Shown here piece by piece: positions 1 to 12,800 of a stretch of 64,000 bases of DNA. Position numbers and translations under genes: made by a program. The DNA is from Rotaria macrura. Taxonomy: Eukaryota > Rotifera > Eurotatoria > Philodinida > Philodinidae. The DNA is taken from the NCBI GenBank assembly GCA_900239685.1, contig OENT01000630.1, positions 27,145 through 91,144 on the forward strand. Reading direction: 5' to 3'. A model generated the notes under the pieces. It was not told the DNA's origin and searched no databases. It saw nothing but the letters and a program-made list of their open reading frames with translations. The number at the start of each line of letters is the position of its first letter. Position 1 is the stretch's first letter.

Positions 1-318
1 TTCCACTGTTGTTTTTTGTACGACTTTTATTAGTGTACGATCTTAATTCATCATTGAAAACATTCATCCAATTTGTTATTAAATAATGATTTTATATTGT
101 GCGAAATAGATCATTATTTGAATTGTCAACATTATTTATTCTATGTTTTATACGATGAATATGCTGAAGAAATAACTGGAAGTCAAGAAAAATTTTGTTT
201 CTTGTTAGAAATTATAAAGGACATTGGACGTAAAAGTAAAAAGAAATAGATGTCTTTAAATTGATGAAAACTATTATAAATCGCTCTGTTAGCTTTGATA
301 CTTAACGGGATTCTGATG
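1..318 (-). other. 3' flank of the USP24-type gene
   Basis: No coding frame is evident here. On the minus strand it lies downstream of the USP24-type stop codon and is probably 3' UTR and flank. AATAAA signals read on the minus strand at 135-140 and 26-31 are candidate polyadenylation signals. Confidence 0.4.
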
Positions 319-3300
319 TCATCTTATGTATGTATATGGATTAGTAATCGAGAGAAGAATATCGACAATGACATTGTTTGTGCATGAACTTACTAGAATA
401 TAACTCAGAAATTTAAATAATGATTTTAAATCATTTGTATGTGCTTGTGCAATTGATTGTAGAATAATTCGAATAAGTTGCTCGGAGAAACTTTGATTAT
501 TCATAGCTAATGTTTCCATTAATTGTATTGTACATGTTAAATATAAGAGGGAAATTTCTTGAAAAGCGTAGCATATTTCTTTTAAATATCTAGTTGACCA
601 TTTACCATAGAAATATATGTCGATTTGATCTTTTATTTGTAAATCATATTCACTCAATGCATCCTTTGATATTAAATTACACGATAATGTTAATGTTGAA
701 ATAGTTTCGTGTATAATAGAAAATTCTTTTGCTTGTCCCGTATGCCACCGTCTCGTATCGATATTTTCCCCTAATAAGAAATTCATCAAACGTACGAATG
801 TATTGAGTTTCAGTAAATGTTCAAGTGAACTTTTATTTATTTTCATATATGAATAAATCAATTGGAAATATGCTTGTGAATGTTTTATTTGTTCAACAAC
901 AGCTTTATCTAAGAGATTAATGAGTTGTTCAATAAATTTTTTCATTAATACCAACAAATAATCGTCGACATGAATAATTAACGTTTCATTATTATCGTTT
1001 AAATTAACATCATTTAAATTCTGATTTTTTTCCAACAAATGAAAATATGTTGATTTTAAAACATGTTCACATATCTGTTCAAATAGGTGACGAATATCAT
1101 CGAACGGACAATCAAGTAAATATAATTTTAAGCCGTGATCGTTCTTTTCAAATAACAAATCATAAAAAATTTTGCATGATGTTGCATTTTTTCTAAACAA
1201 ACGTTCTAACAATTCAATCCATGGTTTTAGATTATCTTTACGTAGACGACGATGTGTACGTAAATGTGTATTGAATAAAAAGTTTAATGCTAACTTAGTA
1301 CATAATTCATACGGTGTTTCGTCATTATCATTATCAATTATTTCCATATCATATGGAATATTAATATCATCGAAACATATTTTTGAGAGTTTATATATAA
1401 ATTGAAAGTAATCATCACAATAAGTATCACGGTTTTTTAAAAACTCAAGATTTTCATCTTTAACGCAAGCTAATACACGTGATGGTATCAGAGGTTTTTC
1501 GATTTTGAATAAATCACTATTTTCACTACGAACAACCAAATCAGCTAATTGGGATAATGAATCACGTTGACTTGTGCAATTTAATCGAACAGCCGTGCCA
1601 GGCAAATGACGTGATGAACGATTCGCATTTGGTGATGAAGGTATTGTTGATGGTGGTGGAAGTAATTTTGATGGTTCAATACATTGATATATAAGCATGT
1701 AAGCATTCCAGAAGCGGGTACGTTCTTCAGATGAATTATTGTTGTCTTTTTGTACGCGAAATGTACCACCGAAACATTCTTCTTCAAGCATTTGTTCGGT
1801 CAATTGTATTTCTTCAACCGATGTATCATTAAAACGATACCACTTATTTGTATTATTTGAATGACGACGACGAATATCTTTTATAAATGAATAATAATGT
1901 CCAGCATTTGCTTGACCCGAATGAATAACAATACCGATTAATTCATAGTTTATTGTTGGCATATTCGATGATACAGTATTCAATGACGATAATGACCGAG
2001 GTAAAGATTTACTATCACCTGAAGTCAACATGTGAAAATTATTCAATGATGGGAGCGAAAACATAGAGGGAAACATTACATAGGTCACAGTGGTCTATGC
2101 AAAGAGATGAAGTCAATTAGCATGATACATTTTGAGAAAAACAGGGTCATTATGAGATTTATCATGAGACTATTGAACAGGATGAAACTTGTATAAAAGT
2201 CAATATTTCATTACTATTTCATGAAAGTTAGTACATTATGTTTCTTCGAATGGAAACTTCGAGTTCCACTTGTTCCTATTCGTTCGCTCTCTCTAATGAT
2301 CTATTCTGTTTGCATTTTGTAATGCTAAAATATACGTCATTGGGACGGAATCATCCATAGCTTTTGAATTTCTTTTGTTTTTCGATTCAAATTATAATTT
2401 AATCAGGGGAAAGCCCCTTGAATGAATAAATATTAATCTACTTTCTCATACTGTTAAAAAGTGTAAATTCACTTCTTAACACTCAAACGATTTCCTTGTA
2501 GGTAGTATGCCTACTCCTTGCTGATTTAAAATTATCTTGTTATAGATATCCAGTTGGTAAAAGAATAACAGATATACGGCTTCTTCTTATGGAAAAAAAT
2601 ACAGCAATGCGAGCCGGTGATTAGCAGGAGGGTTTAATTACGTTTATACGTGCTAATTGTTCCTCGTACCTGATTTACGTCTTCTCGTCTTCGACAGGCT
2701 TACTCAAATGATGCAAAAGGCGATAAACGCTAATGCTTTTGAAAGAAAACGAATTGCTTATACTGAACACGAGCAGTAAGAGAAAGAGATTGATTAGACA
2801 CACGAATAAAAACTCAGTGTATTAGTTAGTGTACTAACGAAAGTGAGTGCAAGGTTTACTGAATGCATACACAGTTGGGTAGTGTAGGGTATTAGTATTA
2901 CCGGTGTCTTCATGTTAAAATTTAATGATAAAATAGTAGTTTTCAAAAATTAGTTGATCCAAAATATTCAAATCTTAAACTGATCACAAAAAGGAGAATG
3001 ATTAAAATGCATAAAAAGTTTGAGGATTTTATTTTCTATGAAGAAATATTCTATAAATATTATCCTTAAGGTTTTAAGGAACGTCTCGAATAAGAAAATA
3101 AAACTTCATAACAGCATCTTACAAAATGCCGACCAAATCAGGAAAGTAACATCACTAACGACCATTGTATAATAGGGTTATCAAAATTTAACCTGTCTAG
3201 CATTGTGATTATGCTTATATCAGTGAAGATGAATTATGAATTCTATTCGGAACACATAAAAAATATGAAAACCTCGGACTTAAAAGTCCGAGAGTTCTGT

Positions 3301-6300
3301 GTACTTCAAAAAGTGAATCAGACAAATCAGTCATTCTAGAATGTGTGCACGGAAGAAGTATCCTGGGAAACCTTTTTGGGAAACCCCAAAACTAGTGTTC
3401 ATCTGAGACATATCTAGGCATTTGGTTTCTGGGTGAAGTTTTTGTGGATTTTCAGACATTTTTTCAGGCGATGTTTTGTTAAAAAGCTACGATTTGGTTC
3501 AAAACTAATATCAGATTGGGAATCGGCGTTAAATACTGAGTCGATTTATATGTGTTGTGAATAATTCTGAGAAAAAAATGTTTGTTTTGAAAAAATCCCT
3601 GTACATCCTCTCAGGGATGGTTTGGCCAATAATGACAATTTTTTCGATAACTCAGCCATTTCTTGCCGGATCCTTCTCATCTTCGAACTCGACTGAGATA
3701 TTCATGAGACAGTTCTGTGCACAAAATGTCAGCTCAATCAAATGTATTTGTAAAGAGTTATCGTGTAAACGGACGAACGACCGGACACACTGACCGATTC
3801 TACAGTGTACTCACTTTTTGAGTACACACGAAGAACAATTTTAATTGCTGTGAATAAGAGCGAGAGATAAGGTTAAGTTTTAGTGTCGAAAAAGAGTAAC
3901 ATAAAATGATTAAGACATCACACTGTGCACAATTTCAGAAAATGGGACGTCATTGAGATACAGAGTTTTTCAGAAAGACTTGCAATAGTTAGATAACAGA
4001 AATCTCTAATGCTTTCTAGATTCGGAGGATAATTTTTCTCTCGGTTACTGTTTTGATTTGCATTTTAAGCAGATCATCTACTAAAAATATTTATTAACTT
4101 AATGCATTTCTGTTTTATTATAACTTAGGAATCAGCCGAAACGAAAAATAGAAACAATCTGAAATCGTAAAATATTTCTATATGATATGTAAGAATTATC
4201 TTATGAGCGATTGAATTAACACTGGAAGAAAAACAAAGGTCTCTTGGTTATTGACTTAAAAAGTAAACCGAATCAACTATTGAATGAAATATTCTCAGAC
4301 TGTAGACTCGTATATACTAAATGAGAAAATATTTATTTCAGAACAATTCAATTAGTCTTTAATACAAGCTAAGGACTAGTTTGAAGTTATTTTGCAAACT
4401 ATTTTAAGTACTATTAGAAGTTTTCTGGTGAGTATAAATGGTTTCTTACCTGTCGACGATGAGTTAATTAATTCATCATTATTGGCATTATTAGTTAAAT
4501 CGTCATGTTCAACAAAACTTTCACGTTTATTAACACCCTCCAATGTGTATGGTTCCATATTAAGTATTAAAGGAAATTTGAAATAATCATCAAATTTTAA
4601 TGCACGATTATTTTCCCAGTCAAATCCAAAACGCTTCATTTGTATACATAATAATGGCGGTAATTTTTTAATGCACAACCTTTTGATTGTTGTTCTTTTT
4701 TCTTGACATTTAGCACAGAAATACTGTAAGGATAGGAAACGAAAAACGATGTTATTTCTCACAAAAAAATAGTCGGTTGTTTTTTCCTGAAACTTACAGC
4801 ATTATTTCCATCGAGAACTTCACCTTTAACAAACTGATTTAATGACTCATTAAGGGAGTCAACTTTAACGGCAAGATTCAGTGCCATAAACCTTTCTTCG
4901 CCCTCGTAACGATGACGGCAACTATTTGTACATATCATTTGATTGCAAAAAATTCCTTCGAATTGTTTACGAAATATTTCTTCTTGCTTCATACTTTTCA
5001 AGTATTCATCTATTTGATCTGTCATTGCTGTAAAAAAGTCAAATGCATCTTGTTGTTCACGTACATTTATTTCTTGACCCCATAAACGAAAGACTTTCCA
5101 TAGTGATTCTGGTGAATAATATTGCATTTTACTTTCCATTAAATGACCGAATACTTGTTGAAGTTGATAAAACAAACTTGAATCACCTGTTTTATTTGTA
5201 CCACCTATATTCTCAAGATCATCTTGAACACTTAGTATATGTTCAGATATTTGAGGTAACATATATAGTTGTTGAAGAATCGAATTCATATAACACGTGG
5301 CGCCGCCTTGGAAGAAAATAGGTATTAATACTCAATCAACAATTATTCTTCCTATGAAGTCGACTCAATCGAATGTGAATAGATTTTCTACTGTGTATTG
5401 TAATCACCTGTCTAATAGGCTGGAAATGGGCCATTTTTATCGTTACGTGGAAATCAAATACGTGTATTGGCGACGAAGTTAATGAGTGGCACTCGACGAT
5501 TCTACAGTTTCCTTCCCTTACCAGTACGATTTGTAGAAATTAGGACTAAGAAGTGAGCAGGTGAAACAAACTTTCTTACTATTTAGGGGATAAAATCATC
5601 ATTAGCATACTAAAGATAAAGATATGTGAAGTTTAAACGAGTCTGTCCTAGTATTGTGCCACAAAACCTTAGATACTGAATTCCAAGCTTGTTACTATAG
5701 ATGTCATGAGATGGTATTGGACATGTCAATCACAGTTATTTGTCTCGGATCTAACAACCAAAACTACATCAAGTAAAAATGAATTTATAGGAGAACCCAT
5801 GAACCATAACGCATCCTAAAATTCTGGTGCAATCGCAGATAAATTTCAACTATGATGATAGTACAAACATATTGAGGCTCATGTTGTGCTCTGGTGCACG
5901 AATTCTTTACGTGCTCTGTCAACTAACAAGATTAAAGACTAAAGGCAATCGAACCAACTAGTTCAAATAATAGTTCTATCCCACGATAGGTGTACGCTAG
6001 CACACATCACGCATACGAAATCGAATACTTTTTTTTACATACAAGACACTATCATGTTTTGCTGATTTACAACATTGCAGCTAGTTTGAATATGATGAAA
6101 AAATTATCTATCATTCGGTGAAAAAAGCCTTGATACTCAAATCTGAAAGGTTCATTTTCAAACTATAGCTATGGATGTTGTTTTCTTATTCACAGCACAT
6201 TATCATCGGATGGACTTTTTTTTGAGGTTGTTTCAGTAGAAAATTGTTTCCTATGGCATCGTACTATGCACTACAGTGAGGTTTGTGAAATTAAAATACT

Positions 6301-9300
6301 TAAGAACATACTCTGAGACTCAAAAATCTATTCAATTTACGATATTGAGATTCTTTTTCAAGTATATCGACAATAAGCAAAACAATCTCATAGTTCTACT
6401 GTCAACTAGGAAATGTTCCTCGCAGATAGATTCCATGAAATTTAGACGATGCGTAAAATATTTAGATTAATCGAGTTGTGTTGCGACCAAAATATTTGTG
6501 CTGAGATTAGTTTCATATCTTAAAGAATTTCTTAATTCAATATTTTTTCCTATAAGTTGTGAAAAGATACAAATCGTGTGTGAATTAACCAGGATAGTAG
6601 ATGAAGAAGAATCCGTCTGAACTTGCAGTAATCTGTTTGAAGTCTACTTATAACTTCGATGGTATTTAACGGAAAGGGAGTTGAGAAAATCCTAGGTCAT
6701 TTCAAACATGTCTATTTTGTTGGTTTTAAAGGTCCATATTAAAAATAAAATGTTTGGACATAGTCATTTTCCTGCCGTAGAAAAATCGAAAGTGAAACAA
6801 AGTCGATGTAGAAAACTTTCCAATCGTTAATTATGAAAATAATAGAGTCAACTTACCATTATAAAGTCCAACTAATCCACAAGACGCACGAGGATTTACT
6901 TGTGGCATAAACTAGAATATCAACTGAATGAATAATTAGCAAATACAGAGTCACTTTTCCTACCTCCCATTCAGTTTGTTTTTCAAGTATAGGTCTATGA
7001 TGGAGACCGACAAGATCATCGACAACAATTTTTAAATTTGACCGACAATATCGAACTAATTCGACAAGTACATCATATGCAGCTAAACGACTTTCACTTG
7101 TTGAGCATTTTGGTTCTGGTACTGAATCATCCAATGAATCATTTTCATTATTGATCGATACCAAAGGTGATGACATACGTTTCGAGGCAGGGAATAAAAA
7201 TTGGTCGATTAATAACCGTATAAAATCAATGCCAAACTCGGTTTTATTTATGTTTTCACATGTTAATAACGTACGAATAAATCTTAAATGACCGATAAAT
7301 AAAATGTTATCAATTGTGCGTAATTCATTGGACGTTGTTGATACTGTATATGTTGATAGCCAATTAAATTCATCGGTTAGAATTTGTTTTGCATCTATGT
7401 TAAGAATTGTTTGCATTTCTTTCAATAAATTTTCTGTTAATTGGCAGCGTAAATCGAAATATTCTATAGATTGCGATAATAATTTTTGATTTGAACTACG
7501 AGTTGTTGCACTTGATGGCCATAATGGTAAACGTGCTTTCAATAATATTTGATGAATAATAGCACTTATATCACATGCCGATGTCTTGATTTTACACAAA
7601 CGAATTATATTACGTAATGCACATTGACGAATTTCACGAGAACTTGTACTTATCAAGATTTCCAAAATGAAATCGGCGAAAAATGGTTGCACAAGAAACG
7701 TCGCTACAAAAAACAACAGATCAGAATGGATCTTTATTTGTGAGACATGAAGTTAGAAGCCAGATGTAATTTTCGTCATAAAACAAGATCTCGGACTAGA
7801 GAACTTGTATTAGTTCTTGGATTCAAATGTTGACGAACGTACGAGTGAAAATAAAATGAACTTACAGAGATGTTCCATGAACTAGAGCTGATGGAGTACG
7901 ACGGCACTAATTTTTAGGATCCACCACGTCCTACCCCGAAAAAAGTGCTCGATCTTCTTTGAATTCAAAACTTTATTCTGTCTAAAGTGGAGCGGGAAAA
8001 TTCTTTAACTCAATAGACTCTGCTGAGAATGTTCCAAATTTATCATCAGTAAGATCAGTAAAAAGTAATTGTGAAGATCTTTACGTAAAGCTATCTAATG
8101 ACTTGATGTCATTTAGATAGAGACAACAGAACTATTCTTCTATACACGAGAACATCCCTATGACTGCTAATTTCAATTGAAATGTAAGGATTCGATTATT
8201 CAATAATCCACATGACGACAGACATTAGTGCAGAAACCTGTGCGTTCACATTATTCTTGTATCCCGGTTTAAGATCGAGTCAATTTTTTCATTATATCGC
8301 GCTCAATTCGTGTACATGACAAAGGTAGATAATCGATTTTTTTCGCTGCTTATTTTCTGTACTCAGAGAAAAGTTCAAGATTCTACCAGTGGAACAGAAA
8401 TACCTAAGTCACTCGGATATAGAATAAATACACTAAACCTGAATATCTATCCCTTTAAATGTACTGAAAACACAGCGTCCAGTCTGCCAGATACGACAAA
8501 AGTTCGATCTTCTAATAGATTATTTATGCTCATCAAACTATTGATTCACGTTTTTCTAGAAACTGCCGCATCTGAATCAAATATTCGAATTCTTCTTTTA
8601 TCACTCGATTTGACGATGATCCAACGGATGTGACTTATATTCATCCAAAAAGAAGTCCCTACTTACCAATGAATTCCGGACGTTTTTCAAAGCAAAACAT
8701 AATAATATCAATAATTTTTTCTGCTATTTCACTATCCAATGGTAAAATCGAATCTTTTTTCACACATATTCCATATTGTACAGTATTTTGTACATTATGA
8801 TTATTATTTACTGATGGATCACTCGACGACGAATTTTTACTATTGTTTCGGCAAAAAACATTTCCATTTATCTGTTGTAATAAAAGATGACGATCTAATT
8901 TAACTTGATCTTTAATAGTCAAAACTTGTTCGTGTAAACGTATATTTCCAGCTGCAGCTGCCCAACATAGGAAAATTAATTGTTTTATTTGCCCAACGAA
9001 TTCTTCAAATTGTAAATGTTCAACCGTCGCTTGAAAATCAAAATCAATTGTATCAATAATATTATCATTAGCTGAAACAGCTACTGGCGACGTTGGCCTT
9101 GACGTAACAATATCATCTTGTTGATTATTTCCACAGAGTAATAATTGTATCAGTTGTAATATTAATGTTGTTATTTCTTGACATAATAAATACTGATAAT
9201 CATCATGTATAAAATTGTTTAACGATTGTAATAATTTAAATAAAAATTCTACGCCTGATTGTTCAATAAAGTCTTGTCGAAATAATTTCGAACTTTGTTT

Positions 9301-9832
9301 TATACCAATATTAGTTGATAAAGGTAATATTTTACTTGATAGAATTTCTAAATTATATAATATTTTAATTAAATTACATTCATCGAAGTTAAAAACATTT
9401 TCAATGGCTTGTTTGGGATTTATTTGTTGATTATTAATTGTATCAGTTGATTGTCGTCGTTCGTTTGTACACGCATTGGCTGCACGTATTGATATTAAAT
9501 CAAGTAAATCGACGATACGAATATCGGATGGCATCAAACGAAGAAGATTTCTTATACGATTATGAATATTTTTATTATTTAAATAGGATAATTTATATAA
9601 AATATCGTAAACTTTCGGATTCTCGGCCATCATGTTTGACGGTGTTATTCTAGTCAAATTATCATTATCTGTCGTATGCGGTGTATGTGACAAGTAAAGA
9701 CGTGTTGGCTCTGTATTGGTAGTTTTTATTGCTTGATTATATGCATTTCCTAGAATTTTTATATAAACTGTTGTACCTGGTGTTATGTGAACTTGATATA
9801 AATATTTTGAATTCAACCATAAGCCAAGTACT

Positions 9833-9864
<32 letters not shown>

Positions 9865-12800
9865 GTTGTTGTTGTTGCTGTTATTATTATTGTTATTATT
9901 CGTGTTATTGCTATTAGTGCTTGCTGATGTTGCAGAACTATTAGCGGGTAATGCAATGGCACTATTGATAGGGCTTAAATGATCATAGGATTGTGGTAAT
10001 GGACGTGTATTTTGTATTGATATATGAATATCATTAGATGGAACTTTAAAATGAAGTCCAATACGCGTGCGTAACATTTCAAGTGTGTCATTTGAATGAA
10101 CAGTAGCAATGTCATACAGACAATTTATTTTACCCAATTCTCCGAGTATGATTTTGATTTGATATTCTAAACCATGAAATGATGTTATATGAGCTGTTGG
10201 TGAATGTTCATGTTCAACAAGATGAATATATTCTTCTGTTATCATAAATAAACGTTCGACTTTTTGTAACCATAGTTGATGATTCATTGAGCTTGGTGAC
10301 TCGTTTGTATTTAATTTATTATCAATGTTTACTAGTTGTTCGCCATAGGTTTTTAACGATTTATAGTAATGCTCCATTGTCAGTGATAGTGACGTAGATG
10401 AAGGAATAGCATGTGTAAGAAGAGAACTTAAACGCGTATATACTTCTTTTAAGAAACATTCATGAAGAGATTGAGCCGTTGGACGACGGGCACGATTTGG
10501 TTGTTTTGTATAGTATAAATCAAGTAAAAACCGTGTCGCTTCATTAGCAAGATTATCATCACCAACACATAAGATTATATTCCATAATTCATCGACGCAT
10601 TGATAATCTAACAGGTCATTCTATGAAAACATAAAATTAAACAAAAATAAATTTCTTTTCGTCCGCATAGTATTAAGGCAAAAGCAATTCGCTTCCAGCT
10701 CGAGACACTCTAGTAGTAAGATTTACAGGTTATTTTGACTGACAAACAAGTTTCTCTCGATTCCAAATCGTTCTAAACTACGAATAATGATGATTAGAGA
10801 GTTAGCGATGGCATAATCGATGTTTCCATTATTGAAAGGAGAAAATGTCTACTGGTTGTTTTATAACCAACTGATGTATTGAAAGGTTATGTTTTACAGT
10901 GAGAAGAATGTCCATTATGGAACATATCAGGTTGGGAGAAGGCGAATCTTGGACGATGAAGAAAACTTCAATGAGAACTTTACTTATGACTAGGGGTGTC
11001 ACTTCGGCGTTCCGTTCCTGGGAACGGGGAACGGGGTTGCGTTCCCGTTCCTAGGAACGGGGAACGCGTTACACAAATTCATAAAATCGTGAGAAAATTT
11101 ATATGCCACTCTCGCTGTATCGAAATAGTGCTTAAAACGAAATTTGAGGTGCGTTCCCGTTCCTTAGGAACGGAACGCTTGGGAACGGGGAACGCTGACA
11201 CCCCTACTTATGACGAGTTTGAAGACAAAAATAAACTTTCATTAACAATCCTATGTTTTGTTTAAGAATTGAACAACTAAGACTTCCTATCCTGACATAC
11301 GTTTGAGTAGAGTTATTCGATACTGGATTTTGCAATACTGAGTACAAGGATATAGTACTTTATGTGTTGATCTCTTCATCATGCAAACATATACTCATCT
11401 CTATTTGATTATCATGGTGAAATGCAGCAGTAGAAGGTTTAAACGCGAGATTAATGAATTTGCAATCATCTTTCGAGCTACTGTTTACTGTTCATCTGGT
11501 GTCGATTCAGATAATGTCGACGACTTGACAAAACTGACATTTTTCAATATTTTGAGATTAAAAATTCAATATTATTTTGTTTAAATTCGCAAATCGAAAG
11601 AAATAAGTGGGTCAAAACGAGAGTAAATTAAATATAAATGAAAAACTTTCTTTTTCACCTACATTTTGATTGAAACATATGATATAGATCTTTGAAAGAA
11701 CTGTAATTTAAACTCATGTGCATTTAATATCGATAGTTTTTCGTAACAACAGAAAAAAGTCTACCATCCTCTGACTGATAGAAAATATACTGAGTCGCAC
11801 TAAAATAAATAATGTCTCAAATCGATTAATTATTAGTATTAAATATAATTAAGGTGTGAACAAGTTCTAAAATTTCCTTCCATACAATTTATTTTCATCA
11901 GTATACATGTAGCGAAATTAGTTGAATCATCTATATTACATTAGGTCTAAACGTCTTCTTCACAGTACGTACAAATTCAAGCAATTCACATTAAAGTTTT
12001 AATTTAATAGTTTTGTTTTTCCGTCAAGGTGATATTCAATTGAGAAAGGCATCGAGTTAGTACATAATTAACAAACAGTAATGGTTTTCAAAAGGGTAAG
12101 GAAGAAAATACAGAGATGAAGAATGAAAATCTTCTAATTATTATTCTAGATTTCTAATTGAGCCTGTGTTTCGTTACTAATATTGTTTCTGTGTATCAAA
12201 GAAATAATAACAAACAAAAGTCAAGGAGAAAAAACATAAAAATGAGGAGAAAAGCTTCATACACCTGTCTACCCATCTCGCAGAGAGAATTTTATTGTTA
12301 CCCTTTTATTCATAATGAAAAAAAAGGAAAACTTCAGTTAAATTGAGCAAATATAAAGTTCGTATTGACTTTTTTATTGAAACCATTAGGAAAGAGTTTA
12401 TGATTGAATGACCTTGAAACATCTGTCGCAATACAATCGAGCACAAATATAACCTTGATTTATCAGCTATATCAATAGCTGGCAAGGACATACTCTCAGA
12501 TACTGCAGCTCCGATTGTCGACTTATCTCTAACAACAGCTCGGATTGAACATTTAGTTATTTACAAAAAACTTCGATCTCCCGAAACATTAACATCGAAT
12601 TGTAATTCTGTTTTCTACAACAAATAAATGATGCTTTTCGACTACACTGTCAAATCAACCGTCTTCTTCTATTTCATGTTCTACATATATATAAAATCTG
12701 GTTATGAGAATCCTTGGACAAAAAGAAAACTCTTTCATATGTTTGTTTTATTAGATTGTCAAACATTTCATGTTCACAAGGCTCGTAATTATTTCGTACA

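Noticed and set aside
9836-9910. Poly-Asn as a sign of an amoebozoan such as a slime mould
   Set aside because: The Ig-superfamily receptor, the tandem BAF genes and the intron structure point to an animal; homopolymer Asn runs also occur in AT-rich invertebrates.
11016-11265. 89-codon open frame in a USP24 intron
   Set aside because: It starts inside the hAT MITE and reads through its repeats.
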